Notes under the pieces: model-generated
Database searches by the model: none
What the model was told of the DNA's origin: nothing
What the model saw: the letters and a program-made list of their open reading frames with translations, nothing else
In this document: piece after piece, positions 10,025 through 19,583 of the stretch
How the letters are laid out: each line of letters opens with the position of its first letter
How positions within the stretch are numbered: the stretch's first letter is position 1
Source: Gluconacetobacter asukensis
GTDB lineage: Bacteria; Pseudomonadota; Alphaproteobacteria; Acetobacterales; Acetobacteraceae
Assembly: GCF_014174375.1 (NCBI RefSeq)
Contig: NZ_JABEQE010000005.1
Location: 62,001-126,000, forward strand
DNA length: 64,000 nt
Direction: 5' to 3'
Position numbers and translations under genes: made by a program

Positions 10025-10921
10025 TCACGCATTCCGCCGATGTCGCATCAGTACAGCACGCGGAACGCCCCCCAGATCGGCGCGGATATCCACGATTTCC
10101 AGCCCGGACTGCCGCGCCAGGGACGGCATGCTGTGCTCCTGCCCGATCCCGATCTCGAAAATAGCAACCCCATCATGCGCCAGAAGCAAGGGTAAGGCCC
10201 CCGTCAACACCCTGTAGGCATCCAGCCCATCCCGGCCGCCATCCAGCGCGCGGGCGGGTTCATACTCCCGCACATCGGGCATCAGGCCAGCCAGATCGCC
10301 ATGCGGGATATAGGGCGGATTGCTGAACACCACATCGAACGTCCCCCGAATCGCCGATGCCCAGTCGGCCGCCAGCATAACGCACCGTCCATCCAGCCCC
10401 GCCCGCCGGGCATTACGCGCGGCCAGGTGCGCGGCATCGGGCGCGATATCCACCCCCACGCCCCATGCCCCGCGATACTCGCTCAGCGCCGCCAGAAGCA
10501 GACACCCGGTCCCGGTTCCCAGGTCGAGCACGCTGCTGACCTGTTCGCGCGCGGGACGATAATCCAGCAGGGCCTCGATCAACGTTTCGCTGTCGGCACG
10601 GGGGATCAGCGTCGCGGGCGATGTCTCCAGTTCCAGCGACCAGAATCCGGCCCGGCCGGTAATATGCGCCATCGGCTCGCGCGCCGCACGGCGTCGCACC
10701 GTCGACAGGAAAGCTGTCCGCTCGAAATCGCCGATCCGCTCGCGGGCCAGCAGGCCGGCCAGATCGGTCCCGAGGACATGGGCCATCAGCAGCCGCGCCT
10801 CACGACGCGGATCGTCCACGCCGGCGTCGCGCAATTGCGCCCCACCCCAGCCGAGGCATGTCCGCAGGTCGGCCCCCTCGCCCGGCACGGCCAGCGCGTC
10901 CTCTTTCATTTCAGGCGACAT
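10025..10921 (-). CDS. prmC: Release factor glutamine methyltransferase
   Basis: A 298-residue HemK/PrmC enzyme that N5-methylates the glutamine of the GGQ motif in release factors, using SAM. It shows the helical N-terminal domain, RAGFWSLELETSPATLIPRADSE, the SAM motif VLDLGTGTGCL and the active-site NPPY (VVFSNPPYIPHGD). Its substrate RF1 is encoded just upstream at 11448-12506, but a gene on the opposite strand (10940-11404) separates them, so they are not in one transcript as they often are elsewhere. Confidence 0.96.
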   Translation of the reverse strand: MSPEMKEDALAVPGEGADLRTCLGWGGAQLRDAGVDDPRREARLLMAHVLGTDLAGLLARERIGDFERTAFLSTVRRRAAREPMAHITGRAGFWSLELETSPATLIPRADSETLIEALLDYRPAREQVSSVLDLGTGTGCLLLAALSEYRGAWGVGVDIAPDAAHLAARNARRAGLDGRCVMLAADWASAIRGTFDVVFSNPPYIPHGDLAGLMPDVREYEPARALDGGRDGLDAYRVLTGALPLLLAHDGVAIFEIGIGQEHSMPSLARQSGLEIVDIRADLGGVPRAVLMRHRRNA

Positions 10922-10939
10922 CCGTCCTACTCTGGCACC

Positions 10940-11404
10940 ATGATGCCGCAGTCTCGTTCATGGAAAATCCTTGTATTTCTGGGGGCCGGCGCGGTCCTGA
11001 CCTCGGCGGCCCGCTCTGCCCGGGCAGGCACGTTCACCGTCATCGACGGTCGCGCGGATAACGAGATTTCCGAGATCTCCCGCCTGTATGTCGATGAACA
11101 GCTTGCCGCCACGATCCGCCTCGACGCAACGGTGCCGCAACGCGCCGTCCAGGTTGAGACCGCGGCCGGGCGTGTCAACCACACCTATGCGTTGTGCGGC
11201 GAAATTACCATACGCACGCCCGACGGGCGGACGGAAACGCACGAGGTCAATGGCGGCGGCATGCTGCACCATCCGGACGGACGCACGCTGAACGCGCTGG
11301 GCACCCGCAATTTCACCGAATTCTACCTCGCCGACCCGGACGACCCAACGGTGGTCGAACGCCAACCCGGCCGGTCCTCAATCTGCTCGGTTCCCACTTC
11401 TTGA
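10940..11404 (+). CDS. Small exported protein of unknown function
   Basis: A 154-residue protein with a clear signal peptide (hydrophobic residues about 9-24, AxA cleavage site near SARA|GTF). The mature part has no motif I recognise; it is beta-rich in pattern, contains one HTYALCGEITIRTPDGRTE stretch, and its only two cysteines are in the mature chain (ALCGE and SSICSV). It lies between prmC and prfA on the opposite strand, starting 18 bp from the prmC start. ATG codons at 10940 and 10943 are adjacent; the choice does not matter for function. Confidence 0.75.
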   Translation: MMPQSRSWKILVFLGAGAVLTSAARSARAGTFTVIDGRADNEISEISRLYVDEQLAATIRLDATVPQRAVQVETAAGRVNHTYALCGEITIRTPDGRTETHEVNGGGMLHHPDGRTLNALGTRNFTEFYLADPDDPTVVERQPGRSSICSVPTS

Positions 11405-11413
11405 GAACCTGAC

Positions 11414-11452
11414 TGTAAACGCGCGCTGGTGGCGATCCGACGCGCGTTTACA
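11414..11452. repeat. Short intergenic palindrome, conserved-loop family (copy S1)
   Basis: Perfect 12-bp arms (TGTAAACGCGCG and its complement) flank the 15-base loop CTGGTGGCGATCCGA. The right arm contains the prfA stop codon. The loop matches copy S2 at 33536-33550 in 13 of 15 positions and matches the left end of the long repeats at 41 and 54 kb, although the arms differ in every copy. It lies between convergent genes, so a terminator role is likely. Confidence 0.8.
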
Positions 11453-12506
11453 AGCCCTCGGCGGCCAACAGACTGGCCTGCTCGTCCTGGATCAGGGCGT
11501 CGATGAATTCGTCGAACTCACCCAGCATCACGCGATCGATCTTGTAGGCCGTGAGGTTGATCCGGTGGTCGGTCACCCGCCCCTGCGGGAAATTATAGGT
11601 CCGGATACGCTCCGACCGGTCCCCGGTGCCGACCTGTGACTTACGGTCGGCGGCCCGGCTGGCATGGGCGGTGGCACGCTCGCGCTCGTATAGCCGCGAC
11701 ATCAGGATCTTCATCGCCTTGGCACGGTTCTTGTGCTGGCTTTTCTCTTCCTGCATCGCCACCACCACGCCGGTCGGCAGATGGGTGATGCGCACCGCGC
11801 TCTCGGTCTTGTTGACATGCTGCCCACCGGCGCCCGAAGCCCGGTAGACATCAATGCGCAGGTCGCTGTCGTTGATCTGGACATCGACCTCACCCGCCTC
11901 GGGCAGCATGGCGACCGTCACGGTCGAGGTGTGGATTCGGCCCTGGTTTTCGGTGGCGGGCACGCGCTGCACCCGATGCACGCCCGATTCGTATTTCAGG
12001 CGCGCGAACACCCCGCGCCCCGCGATGGTGGCCATCCCCTCGCGCAGGCCGCCCAGCTCCGATTCGTCGAATTCCATCACTTCGAAACGCCAGCCACGCA
12101 GAGCGGCATAGCGGCGATAGGCGTCGAACAGTTGGGCCGCGAACAAGGCCGCCTCATCCCCGCCGGCGGCGGGGCGGATTTCCAGGATCGCACTGCGCTC
12201 GTCCGCCTCGTCGCGCGGCAGCATGGCAATACGGATATCCTGGCGCAGTTCCACAATCCGGCCACGCAATTCGCCCAGTTCGGCCTCGGCCAGTTCGCGC
12301 ATTTCCGGATCGGCCAGCAGCGATTCGGACTGGATCGCCTCCCGCTCCGCCTGGCGCAGCGCGCCGATGCGGCTGACGATGGGTTCCAGCTCGGCATATT
12401 CGCGCGATGCCTTGCTGAACGCCTCGCCCACCAGCCCCTGGGCGAGCATATCCTGCAACTCTTCCGACCGGCCAACAATCCGGTCCAGCCTGTCGTCGAG
12501 ACTCAT
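11448..12506 (-). CDS. prfA: Peptide chain release factor 1
   Basis: A 352-residue class I release factor recognising UAA and UAG. The GGQ catalytic motif is at residues 227-229 ([16 protein letters not shown]), and the family stretches [14 protein letters not shown] and [19 protein letters not shown] are intact. It follows hisS by 3 bp on the same strand, so the two are likely co-transcribed. Its stop codon lies inside the right arm of the short palindrome S1. The GGQ glutamine is the expected target of PrmC encoded nearby. Confidence 0.97.
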   Translation of the reverse strand: MSLDDRLDRIVGRSEELQDMLAQGLVGEAFSKASREYAELEPIVSRIGALRQAEREAIQSESLLADPEMRELAEAELGELRGRIVELRQDIRIAMLPRDEADERSAILEIRPAAGGDEAALFAAQLFDAYRRYAALRGWRFEVMEFDESELGGLREGMATIAGRGVFARLKYESGVHRVQRVPATENQGRIHTSTVTVAMLPEAGEVDVQINDSDLRIDVYRASGAGGQHVNKTESAVRITHLPTGVVVAMQEEKSQHKNRAKAMKILMSRLYERERATAHASRAADRKSQVGTGDRSERIRTYNFPQGRVTDHRINLTAYKIDRVMLGEFDEFIDALIQDEQASLLAAEGL

Positions 12507-12509
12507 GGC

Positions 12510-13760
12510 TTAGCGGCCAGCCGCCCCGGCCAGATAGGGCGCGACCGCGTCCAGCGCCAGCTCGTTCTGCGATCCTTCATCCAGCGCCTTCACCTGCGCC
12601 ACGCCGCGCGCCACTTCGTCATCGCCGATCAGCACCGCATGGGTGGCGCCGATACGGTTCGCCCGTTCCATCCGGCGCTTGGCATTGCCGCGATAGGCGA
12701 TTTCCGCCCGCACGCCATGGGCGCGCAGCGCCTGCAACAGCGTCACCGCCGCACCGCTAGCGCCTTCGCCCATAGGCACGACCGCCACCGGGCGCGGCGC
12801 CACCGGCGCACTGTCCAGCAGCAGGGCCAGCCGTTCGATCCCCCCGGCCCAGCCGATGGCCGGCGTGCGCGGGCCACCCATTTCGGCCACCAACCCATCA
12901 TAGCGGCCGCCGGCCAGCACCGTGCCCTGGGTGCCCAGCTTCTCGGTCACGAATTCGAAGGTCGTGTGCCCGTAATAATCCAGCCCGCGCACGATGCCCG
13001 GATTCTCGCGGAACGGCACGCCCAGCAGATCCAGCGCCGAGCGCAGATCGTCCCAGAAGGTCCGGGCTTCGTCGGTCAGGAAGGCACCGATCAGCGGCGC
13101 ATCGGCCACCAGCGCCCGGTCCTGCGGCGCCTTGCTGTCGAGGATACGCAGCGGATTGCGCTCCAGCCGGGCGCGGCTGTCATCGGACAGCTGGTCCTTG
13201 TATTCGGTGAAATAGGCGATCAGCGCGGCACGCCACGCGGCGCGGCTCTCCGTGTCGCCCAGCGTGTTCAGTTCCACCACCGTATCGTCGGCAATGCCCA
13301 GCGCCTTCAGGATATCGCGCCCCATCGCGATCACTTCGGCATCGGCCAAAGGCTCGGCCGCGCCGATCAGTTCGGCACCGATCTGGTGAAACTGGCGATA
13401 CCGTCCCTTCTGCGGGCGCTCGTAGCGGAACATCGGCCCGGCATAGAACACTTTCTGCGGCAGGGACTGGGTCAGGCCGTTGGTCACCAGGGCGCGGCAC
13501 ACGCCAGCCGTGCCCTCGGGCCGCAGGGTCAGGGATTCACCGCCCCGGTCCTCGAAGGAATACATTTCCTTCGACACCACGTCGGACGTATCGCCCAGCG
13601 AACGGGCGAAGACCCGCGTATCCTCGAAGATCGGGGTGGACCATTCATCGAAACCATACAGGCCCGCGATGCGCCGCGCGGTATCGACCACATGGGCATG
13701 GCGCCGCTGCCCCTCGCCGATCAGGTCATGGGTACCACGGACGGGTTGCAGGCTGCTCAC
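12510..13760 (-). CDS. hisS: Histidyl-tRNA synthetase
   Basis: A 416-residue class II synthetase. It starts with [16 protein letters not shown] and shows motif 2 near [20 protein letters not shown], the histidine-specific [13 protein letters not shown], and AGGRYDGLV before motif 3. The C-terminal anticodon-binding domain is present (VAVVPMGEG onward). It lies between ispG upstream (109 bp, with a hairpin) and prfA downstream (3 bp). Confidence 0.97.
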   Translation of the reverse strand: MSSLQPVRGTHDLIGEGQRRHAHVVDTARRIAGLYGFDEWSTPIFEDTRVFARSLGDTSDVVSKEMYSFEDRGGESLTLRPEGTAGVCRALVTNGLTQSLPQKVFYAGPMFRYERPQKGRYRQFHQIGAELIGAAEPLADAEVIAMGRDILKALGIADDTVVELNTLGDTESRAAWRAALIAYFTEYKDQLSDDSRARLERNPLRILDSKAPQDRALVADAPLIGAFLTDEARTFWDDLRSALDLLGVPFRENPGIVRGLDYYGHTTFEFVTEKLGTQGTVLAGGRYDGLVAEMGGPRTPAIGWAGGIERLALLLDSAPVAPRPVAVVPMGEGASGAAVTLLQALRAHGVRAEIAYRGNAKRRMERANRIGATHAVLIGDDEVARGVAQVKALDEGSQNELALDAVAPYLAGAAGR

Positions 13761-13790
13761 GGATCGATGTTCCTGTTTCTAAATCTCATA

Positions 13791-13820
13791 TGTGTTCCGC
13801 CCCGAACGGGACGGAACACA
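13791..13820. terminator. Hairpin between ispG and hisS
   Basis: A 9-bp outer stem (TGTGTTCCG/CGGAACACA) closes a C/G-rich inner stem. There is no T-run in the ispG direction, so partial termination or processing is as likely as full termination. I considered it as a LexA site; its GTTC repeats are 6 bases apart rather than 7. Confidence 0.55.
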
Positions 13821-13869
13821 ACAAAGGACGGCCAATCTCCAACCCGGTCCTGCCGGGTCGGGCGCGTCC

Positions 13870-15012
13870 TTACTGGGCGGCGACGACCGCCTCTGCGGCC
13901 TTCGCGGCCTCTTCCTCGGCACGAAGGATTTCGGCCTTCTTCTCGACCATCTCCACGATGTGCTCGATCATCGAATCCGCCGCGATCGTGTGGTCCTGCC
14001 GGCCGGCGGCATAGACCATGTGGCGGCCCGAGCCACCGCCGGTCACGCCGATATCGGTCATCAGCGCTTCACCCGGACCGTTGACCACGCAGCCGATGAT
14101 CGACAGCGTCAGCGGCGTCTGGATATGCGCCAGACGATCTTCCAGCGTCTGCACGGTCTGGATCACGTTGAAGCCCTGCCGCGCGCAGGACGGGCAGGAA
14201 ATGATCTTCACGCCGCGATGGCGCAGGCCCAGCGACTTCAGGATATCCCAGCCGACCAGCACCTCTTCCTCAGGCTCGGCCGATAGGGACACGCGCATCG
14301 TGTCGCCCACGCCGGCCCACAGCAGGTTGCCCAGCCCGATCGAGGATTTGACGGTGCCGGCCCGTTTGCTGCCCGCCTCGGTGATGCCGATATGCAGCGG
14401 ATGGTCGCAGACCTCGGCCAGTTGCTGATAAGCGGCAACGGCCATGAAGACGTCCGACGCCTTCACGCTGATCTTGAATTCGTGGAAATCGTGATCTTCC
14501 AGGATCTTGGCGTGCTCCAGCGCGCTTTCGACCAGCGCCTCGGGGTTGGGCTCGCCGTATTTTTCCAGAAGATGCTTTTCCAGCGAGCCTGCATTCACGC
14601 CAATACGGATCGAGCAGCCATAATCCTTGGCCGCCTTCACCACCTCGCGCACGCGCTCGGGGCTGCCGATATTACCCGGATTGATGCGCAGGCAGGCCGC
14701 GCCAGCCTGTGCGGCCTCGATCGCGCGCTTGTAGTGGAAATGGATGTCGGCAACGATCGGCACGTTGACCTCGCGCACAATCTCGGCCAGCGCGGCGGTG
14801 CTCTCCTCGTCGGGGCATGACACGCGCACGATATCGACGCCTGCCAGCTCCGCCCGCCGGATCTGCGCGATCGTCGCCTCGGCGTCGGTCGTCAGCGTGT
14901 TGGTCATGGTCTGGACGGAAATCGGCGCGTCGCCGCCCACCGCCACCTTGCCGACATGGATCTGCCGCGACTTGCGCCGTTCGATATACTGATAGGGACG
15001 ATAGCTGCTCAT
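13870..15012 (-). CDS. ispG: 4-Hydroxy-3-methylbut-2-enyl-diphosphate synthase (flavodoxin/ferredoxin)
   Basis: A 380-residue [4Fe-4S] enzyme of the MEP isoprenoid pathway (IspG/GcpE). It shows the N-terminal [15 protein letters not shown], the TIM-barrel region [17 protein letters not shown], and three cysteine ligands in [10 protein letters not shown] and [18 protein letters not shown] precedes the ATG. A tail of about 25 residues rich in Ala and Glu ends the protein. Electron donors may include the ferredoxin-NADP reductase system encoded at 56 kb; that link is inference. Confidence 0.96.
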   Translation of the reverse strand: MSSYRPYQYIERRKSRQIHVGKVAVGGDAPISVQTMTNTLTTDAEATIAQIRRAELAGVDIVRVSCPDEESTAALAEIVREVNVPIVADIHFHYKRAIEAAQAGAACLRINPGNIGSPERVREVVKAAKDYGCSIRIGVNAGSLEKHLLEKYGEPNPEALVESALEHAKILEDHDFHEFKISVKASDVFMAVAAYQQLAEVCDHPLHIGITEAGSKRAGTVKSSIGLGNLLWAGVGDTMRVSLSAEPEEEVLVGWDILKSLGLRHRGVKIISCPSCARQGFNVIQTVQTLEDRLAHIQTPLTLSIIGCVVNGPGEALMTDIGVTGGGSGRHMVYAAGRQDHTIAADSMIEHIVEMVEKKAEILRAEEEAAKAAEAVVAAQ

Positions 15013-15094
15013 TGTCTGCCCTCCGGATGAGGCGATGATAACATTGTTCTATCCGCCGGCATGACGGCGCGCCGCCTTTCCGTGCATGCTTCCT

Positions 15095-15136
15095 GCCAAA
15101 AACCGTTCGGTTTGGCCAGACCGGCCGCGGCCGGTC
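15095..15136. terminator. Two adjacent palindromes after the RodZ-like gene
   Basis: An 18-bp perfect palindrome (GACCGGCC...GGCCGGTC, 15119-15136) and a hairpin made of GCCAAAAACCG/CGGTTTGGC (15095-15117) lie between the RodZ-like gene and ispG. Their position suggests termination of the upstream transcript. Confidence 0.55.
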
Positions 15137-15145
15137 CCTGCCCTT

Positions 15146-16318
15146 TTACTCCCCGCTTTTCGCAGGCGCGGGCTGCGGCGCCGGAGGATGCCCCGCGCCG
15201 TCCACCCGCTCCGGAGCTGCGGCCGGGGCCGGGCGCACCGTCGGCGCAGGCACCGCAGCCACGATGCTACCGCTGCGAACGGCATCGCGCGTCAGCGGCA
15301 GATTGCGGCGCACCGTGCCATTCCGGCCCAGAGGCTGGGTCGTCACACCATCGGCGCTGACCACCAGCCCGCCGGCATTGCCGACCGTCAGCAGAAGATC
15401 CGTCTTGTCCTGCGGCGCGGACCAGCTCTCACCGGCTTGCAGGATATGGTCGTAAATCACTGGCCCACCAGCAACCCTGACCTGCACCCAGGTCTGGGCC
15501 GAGGCGGTCAGGACGATCTGCCCGGCAGGCGTGGCCGCCGCCGGGGCCGGAGCCTGAGCTGGGGGCGATACCGGAACCGGTGCCGTGCCCGGTGCGGCAG
15601 GTTGGGTCATGGACGGTACGGCAACAGGAGCGGCCGAAGCATCGGCGTTTGCAGCCGGCGCGGCCGGAGACGCGCCCTGCTCGACCTGACTGCCCGGCAC
15701 CGGCGTGGGCTCCGCGGGAATGTCCCCATCGGTGATCGCCGATTTCTCCGGCTCCGGCAGCGGTCGCGGCGGAATGGGCGCACGTTCCGGCGGCAGGACC
15801 GAAGCGACCTGCGGCGAGGTCGGCGCCTGGCGCGTCATGCCCGGAATGGCAGAGAAGACCGAGGGAACGGGCTGCGGCGGCGCGGATTGCCCGTCGGTCA
15901 TCCGGTACCAGCCGACATAGGCCAGCACGATGATCACCCCGCCCAGAAGCACCATGACGCCGACCGGCATCGCACCAGTGGATGCCGGGGCTGGAAAGGA
16001 CAGTTCTGGCTTGCAGTCGATGCTGCCCCGCGTATCGGCCTTGAAGCGCGTGACCACCGCGTCGGCATCCAGGCCGAGCGCCTGCGCATAGGTGCGCAGG
16101 AAGCCGAGCGTATAGACATTCCCCGGCAGGTCCTTCACCCGCCCCTCTTCCATCGCCTCGAGAAACGACAGGCGTATCCGCAGCCAGGTCGCGACGTCGG
16201 GCAGCGCCCAGCCAAGCTGCTCGCGCCGCGCCCGCAGGGCCGGTCCAACGCCAGCCGCCCCCGTGGAGGCCCTTGCGCCGGAATCGTTCAGCGTCGTCCG
16301 GGCGTCCTCGTCACTCAC
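15146..16318 (-). CDS. rodZ: RodZ-like protein: helix-turn-helix, membrane segment, DUF4115 domain
   Basis: A 390-residue protein in RodZ order. A Cro-like helix-turn-helix occupies residues about 25-95 (LRARREQLGWALPDVATWL, and GNVYTLGFLRTYAQALGLD). One membrane helix lies near 117-137, then a Pro/Ala-rich periplasmic linker of about 110 residues, then a DUF4115 domain near 255-340 (VLTASAQTWVQVRVAGGPV). In rods, RodZ anchors MreB to the membrane. Its position next to ispG is common. The linker length is variable in the family, so domain order decides the call. Confidence 0.85.
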   Translation of the reverse strand: MSDEDARTTLNDSGARASTGAAGVGPALRARREQLGWALPDVATWLRIRLSFLEAMEEGRVKDLPGNVYTLGFLRTYAQALGLDADAVVTRFKADTRGSIDCKPELSFPAPASTGAMPVGVMVLLGGVIIVLAYVGWYRMTDGQSAPPQPVPSVFSAIPGMTRQAPTSPQVASVLPPERAPIPPRPLPEPEKSAITDGDIPAEPTPVPGSQVEQGASPAAPAANADASAAPVAVPSMTQPAAPGTAPVPVSPPAQAPAPAAATPAGQIVLTASAQTWVQVRVAGGPVIYDHILQAGESWSAPQDKTDLLLTVGNAGGLVVSADGVTTQPLGRNGTVRRNLPLTRDAVRSGSIVAAVPAPTVRPAPAAAPERVDGAGHPPAPQPAPAKSGE

Positions 16319-17394
16319 GGCTCACCCGCGGCCTCTTCACGTCGGACCAGGGCATCGACGGCCTGCTCGACCAGTTCGGCGATAATGGTGGCCACCGGCT
16401 GAACCGACGTGATCATGCCGACCGACTGGCCAGCCATGACCGAGCCATTTTCCACGTCGCCCTCGATCACCGCCCGGCGCAGCGAACCCGCCCAGAAATG
16501 TTCGATATCGAGCTGGGCCGCTTCCTTGGTCAGTTCCCCGTCCAGATAGCGGCGAATCGTCTCGGCCTGATGGCGCAGGAACGCCCGCCCACCCTCGTTC
16601 GACAGGCCCCGCACCGGAATGACCGGGAAACGCTCGTCAAGCTGGACCGACGTCACCGCGTCACGCGCATTGGCACGCACGAAGGCCGCCTTGAAACGCT
16701 CATGGGCAATGCTTTCCGCCGAGGCGGCAAAACGCGTGCCGAGCTGCGCGCCGGCCGCACCCTGCTCCAGATAGGACAGGATGGCCTCGCCCCGTCCCAG
16801 CCCGCCCGCCACGAAGACGGGAATCGAGCGGATATGGGGCAGCACTTCCTGCGCCAGCACGGTCAGCGACACCGGCCCGATATGCCCGCCGGCCTCCGCC
16901 CCCTCGATCACCAGCGCATCGACGCCCATGCGCACCAGCCGCTTGGCCAGGACCAGCGCCGGGGTAAAGGCGATGACCTTCGCCCCGCCATCCTTCAGCG
17001 CCCGGATCGCCGGGCCGGGCGGAATACCGCCGGCCAGCACGACATGCGACACACCGGCCGCCAGGCAGACCTGGACCAGGTCGTCCAGGCGCGGATGCAT
17101 CGTGATCAGGTTGACGCCGAAGGGGCGGCTGGTCAGCGCCTGGGTCGCGGCGATTTCCTCGGCCAGGCGGTCGGGTTCCATCGCCCCGCAGGCCAGCACG
17201 CCGAAACCGCCCGCATTGGAAATGGCCGAGACCAGGTTCCGTTCGCTGACCCACGACATGGCGCCACCCAGGATCGCGACCTCGCTCCCCAGGAACTGCG
17301 TGCCGGGCGCCCACAGGCGGTCCAGGCGGGCGCGGGCCGCTTCCCGCTGCATCGCGTCGCCCACCGGCTGCGTAACGAGTATCTCCATCGCCAT
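16315..17394 (-). CDS. Nitronate monooxygenase / FabK-like flavoprotein
   Basis: A 359-residue FMN-dependent TIM-barrel protein. It shows AILGGAMSWVSERNLVSAIS at the start of the barrel, PFGVNLITMHP, IEGAEAGGHIG with the conserved histidine after the glycine pair, and the phosphate-binding VFVAGGLGRGEAI and AAGAQLGTRF. The family includes 2-nitropropane dioxygenases and FabK enoyl-ACP reductases; sequence alone does not separate them here. Its ends overlap rodZ (4 bp) and lysC (1 bp), so it belongs to a tight operon lysC-this gene-rodZ. Confidence 0.87.
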   Translation of the reverse strand: MAMEILVTQPVGDAMQREAARARLDRLWAPGTQFLGSEVAILGGAMSWVSERNLVSAISNAGGFGVLACGAMEPDRLAEEIAATQALTSRPFGVNLITMHPRLDDLVQVCLAAGVSHVVLAGGIPPGPAIRALKDGGAKVIAFTPALVLAKRLVRMGVDALVIEGAEAGGHIGPVSLTVLAQEVLPHIRSIPVFVAGGLGRGEAILSYLEQGAAGAQLGTRFAASAESIAHERFKAAFVRANARDAVTSVQLDERFPVIPVRGLSNEGGRAFLRHQAETIRRYLDGELTKEAAQLDIEHFWAGSLRRAVIEGDVENGSVMAGQSVGMITSVQPVATIIAELVEQAVDALVRREEAAGEP

Positions 17395-18647
17395 CAGGCC
17401 GCGTCGAGGCCGTAGGCCGTATGCAGCGCCCGCACGGCCAGTTCGGCATATTCCGCGGCGATCAGCACCGAAACCTTGATTTCGCTGGTCGAGATGACCT
17501 GGATATTGATGTTGCGGTCCGACAGGGTACGGAACATCAGGTTCGCCACCCCGGCATGCGACCGCATGCCGATGCCGACGACGCTGATCTTCACCACGTC
17601 GTCATCCGTCACCAGCTCGCCGTACTGAATGACATCCCGCGACGATTCCAGCGACTGGATGGCACGGGCCAGATCGGTCTTGGAGGTGGTGAAGGTCATG
17701 TTCGTCAGGCCGTCGGCGCCGGTGCTCTGCACGATCATGTCGACATTCACGTTCGCCGCCGTCAGCGGACCGAAGATCGCGGCCGCGATCCCGGGACGGT
17801 CCGGAATGCGCCGGACCGACAGCTTCGCTTCGTCGCGCGAATAGGCAATGCCGGCGACCAGTTCCTTTTCCACGATCTCGTCCTCATCCACCACTAATGA
17901 TCCGGGCAGGTTGCCTTCCGACGGGGCCGGGCCATCGACGAAGCTCGACAGCACCTGCACGCGCACCCGTTCCTTCATTGCCAGCTCGACGCTGCGGGTC
18001 TGCAGGACTTTCGCCCCGACCGACGCCAGCTCCAGCATTTCCTCATACGTGATCTTATCCAGCTTCCGCGCCCTCGCAACAATGCGCGGGTCGGTCGTGT
18101 AGATCCCGTCGACATCGGTATAGATATCACACCGGTCGGCCCCGATGGCGGCCGCAATGGCGACGGCCGACGTATCGGACCCGCCGCGCCCCAGCGTCGT
18201 GATGCGCCCGTCGGGGGCCACGCCCTGGAAGCCGGCGATGATCGGCACCTGGCCGGCCTGCATGCGTTCCACCAGCGCTTCGCCGTCTATCGAGCCGATA
18301 CGCGCCTTACCGTGCGCCGCATCGGTGCGCAGCGGGATCTGCCACCCCAGCCAGGACCGGGCCTCGACCCCGATGGTCTGCAGCGCAATGGCCAGCAGGC
18401 CGCTCGTGACCTGCTCGCCGGTGGCGACGACCGCGTCATATTCCCGGGCATCGTGCAGCGGCGACAGCGACTGGCAATAGCCGACCAGCTGGTTGGTGAC
18501 GCCGGACATGGCCGAGACCACCACAGCGACCTCGCACCCCGCCTCGACCTGCTTGCGTACTTTTTCCGCCACCGCGCGAATTCGGTCGAGGTCGGCCACA
18601 GAGGTGCCACCGAATTTCATGACGATCCGCGGAGTATGACGGGACAT
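17394..18647 (-). CDS. lysC: Aspartate kinase
   Basis: A 417-residue aspartokinase, the first step toward lysine, threonine and methionine. The kinase domain starts IVMKFGGTSVADLDRI and contains TTLGRGGSDTSAVAIAAAI and CDIYTDVDGIYTTDPRIV. Two C-terminal ACT domains (about residues 265-410) imply allosteric feedback. The single-function, roughly 415-residue form is usual in alphaproteobacteria. It is divergent from ubiG and heads a minus-strand operon with the following gene overlapping its stop. Confidence 0.97.
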   Translation of the reverse strand: MSRHTPRIVMKFGGTSVADLDRIRAVAEKVRKQVEAGCEVAVVVSAMSGVTNQLVGYCQSLSPLHDAREYDAVVATGEQVTSGLLAIALQTIGVEARSWLGWQIPLRTDAAHGKARIGSIDGEALVERMQAGQVPIIAGFQGVAPDGRITTLGRGGSDTSAVAIAAAIGADRCDIYTDVDGIYTTDPRIVARARKLDKITYEEMLELASVGAKVLQTRSVELAMKERVRVQVLSSFVDGPAPSEGNLPGSLVVDEDEIVEKELVAGIAYSRDEAKLSVRRIPDRPGIAAAIFGPLTAANVNVDMIVQSTGADGLTNMTFTTSKTDLARAIQSLESSRDVIQYGELVTDDDVVKISVVGIGMRSHAGVANLMFRTLSDRNINIQVISTSEIKVSVLIAAEYAELAVRALHTAYGLDAA

Positions 18648-18804
18648 CGAAAGGGCTCTCCAGTTCGGCGCGGGGGCCGTTCCAGCCCGTCTGGGGCCGC
18701 TGGGGCATCGGACGGGGCATTGCGGTTATCTGCAAGGCGCGTCACATACCCTTCCCCCGCTGTGCCGTCCAGCGGGAGAAGCCAGATGTGGAGGTGCTGA
18801 CGCC

Positions 18805-19560
18805 ATGCAGGTCAACGATTCGGTCCATTCGGGCGGCCCGTCCGTCGTTCCGGACGAAATCGCCCGCTTCAGCGCCCTCGCCGATCGCTGGTGGGACCCC
18901 TCCGGCCCGATGCGGCCCCTGCATGCCATGAACGGCCTGCGCCTGGACTGGGCAAGGCGCCACCTGCCGGCACCGCGCGCCGGGGAATCCGCGCCCGTGA
19001 CCCGCCTGCTGGATATCGGCTGCGGCGCCGGCCTGGCCAGCGAGGGGCTGGCCCGCATGGGCTATGACGTGCTGGGCCTGGACGCATCGGAAGCCGCGAT
19101 CGAGGCCGCACGCGCCCATGTGCAGGCCCACCCGCTGCCGCCCGGCGCGGGCCGCCTCGCCTATCGCGCCGGCAGCGCCGAGGAATTGCGGGCGGAAGGG
19201 GCACGCTTCGATGCGATCTCGGCGCTCGAGGTGATCGAGCATGTCGCCGACCCCGCCGCCTTCCTGCGCCTGCTGGCCGACATGGTGGAACCAGGCGGCA
19301 TCATCATCGTCTCGACCCTGAACCGCACGCTGCGCTCACTGGCAACGGCAAAGATCGGGGCGGAATATATCCTGCGCCTGCTGCCGGTGGGCACCCATGA
19401 ATGGCGGAAATTCATCACGCCGGCCGAACTCGGCGCCTTCGCCGGCCAGGCAGGCTTGCGGGTGTCGGACATCGCCGGCATGACACCCGGCCTGACCGGC
19501 TGGCGCGAAAGCCGCGATTTGGGCGTCAACTACATCGCCAGCCTGGCCGTGCCGGGATAA
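18805..19560 (+). CDS. ubiG: Ubiquinone biosynthesis O-methyltransferase
   Basis: A 251-residue SAM methyltransferase that carries out both O-methylations in ubiquinone synthesis. UbiG hallmarks are FSALADRWWDPSGPMRPLHAMN at the start, LLDIGCGAGLASEGLARMG, ALEVIEHVADPAAFL and the late GTHEWRKFITPAEL. GGAGGTG lies 8 bases before the ATG. The divergent lysC neighbour is a common alphaproteobacterial arrangement. Confidence 0.96.
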   Translation: MQVNDSVHSGGPSVVPDEIARFSALADRWWDPSGPMRPLHAMNGLRLDWARRHLPAPRAGESAPVTRLLDIGCGAGLASEGLARMGYDVLGLDASEAAIEAARAHVQAHPLPPGAGRLAYRAGSAEELRAEGARFDAISALEVIEHVADPAAFLRLLADMVEPGGIIIVSTLNRTLRSLATAKIGAEYILRLLPVGTHEWRKFITPAELGAFAGQAGLRVSDIAGMTPGLTGWRESRDLGVNYIASLAVPG

Positions 19561-19583
19561 TATCCCGGCTCCGGCGCATCCGG

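Noticed and set aside
13791-13820. Possible LexA operator with GTTC repeats
   Set aside because: The spacing between GTTC units is 6 bases instead of 7, and the site lies in a hairpin between ispG and hisS.
11733-14084. A 783-codon open frame on the plus strand
   Set aside because: It is antisense to prfA and hisS, both with full family signatures, and its translation is low-complexity (His/Gln/Arg-rich) as expected for the shadow of GC-rich genes.
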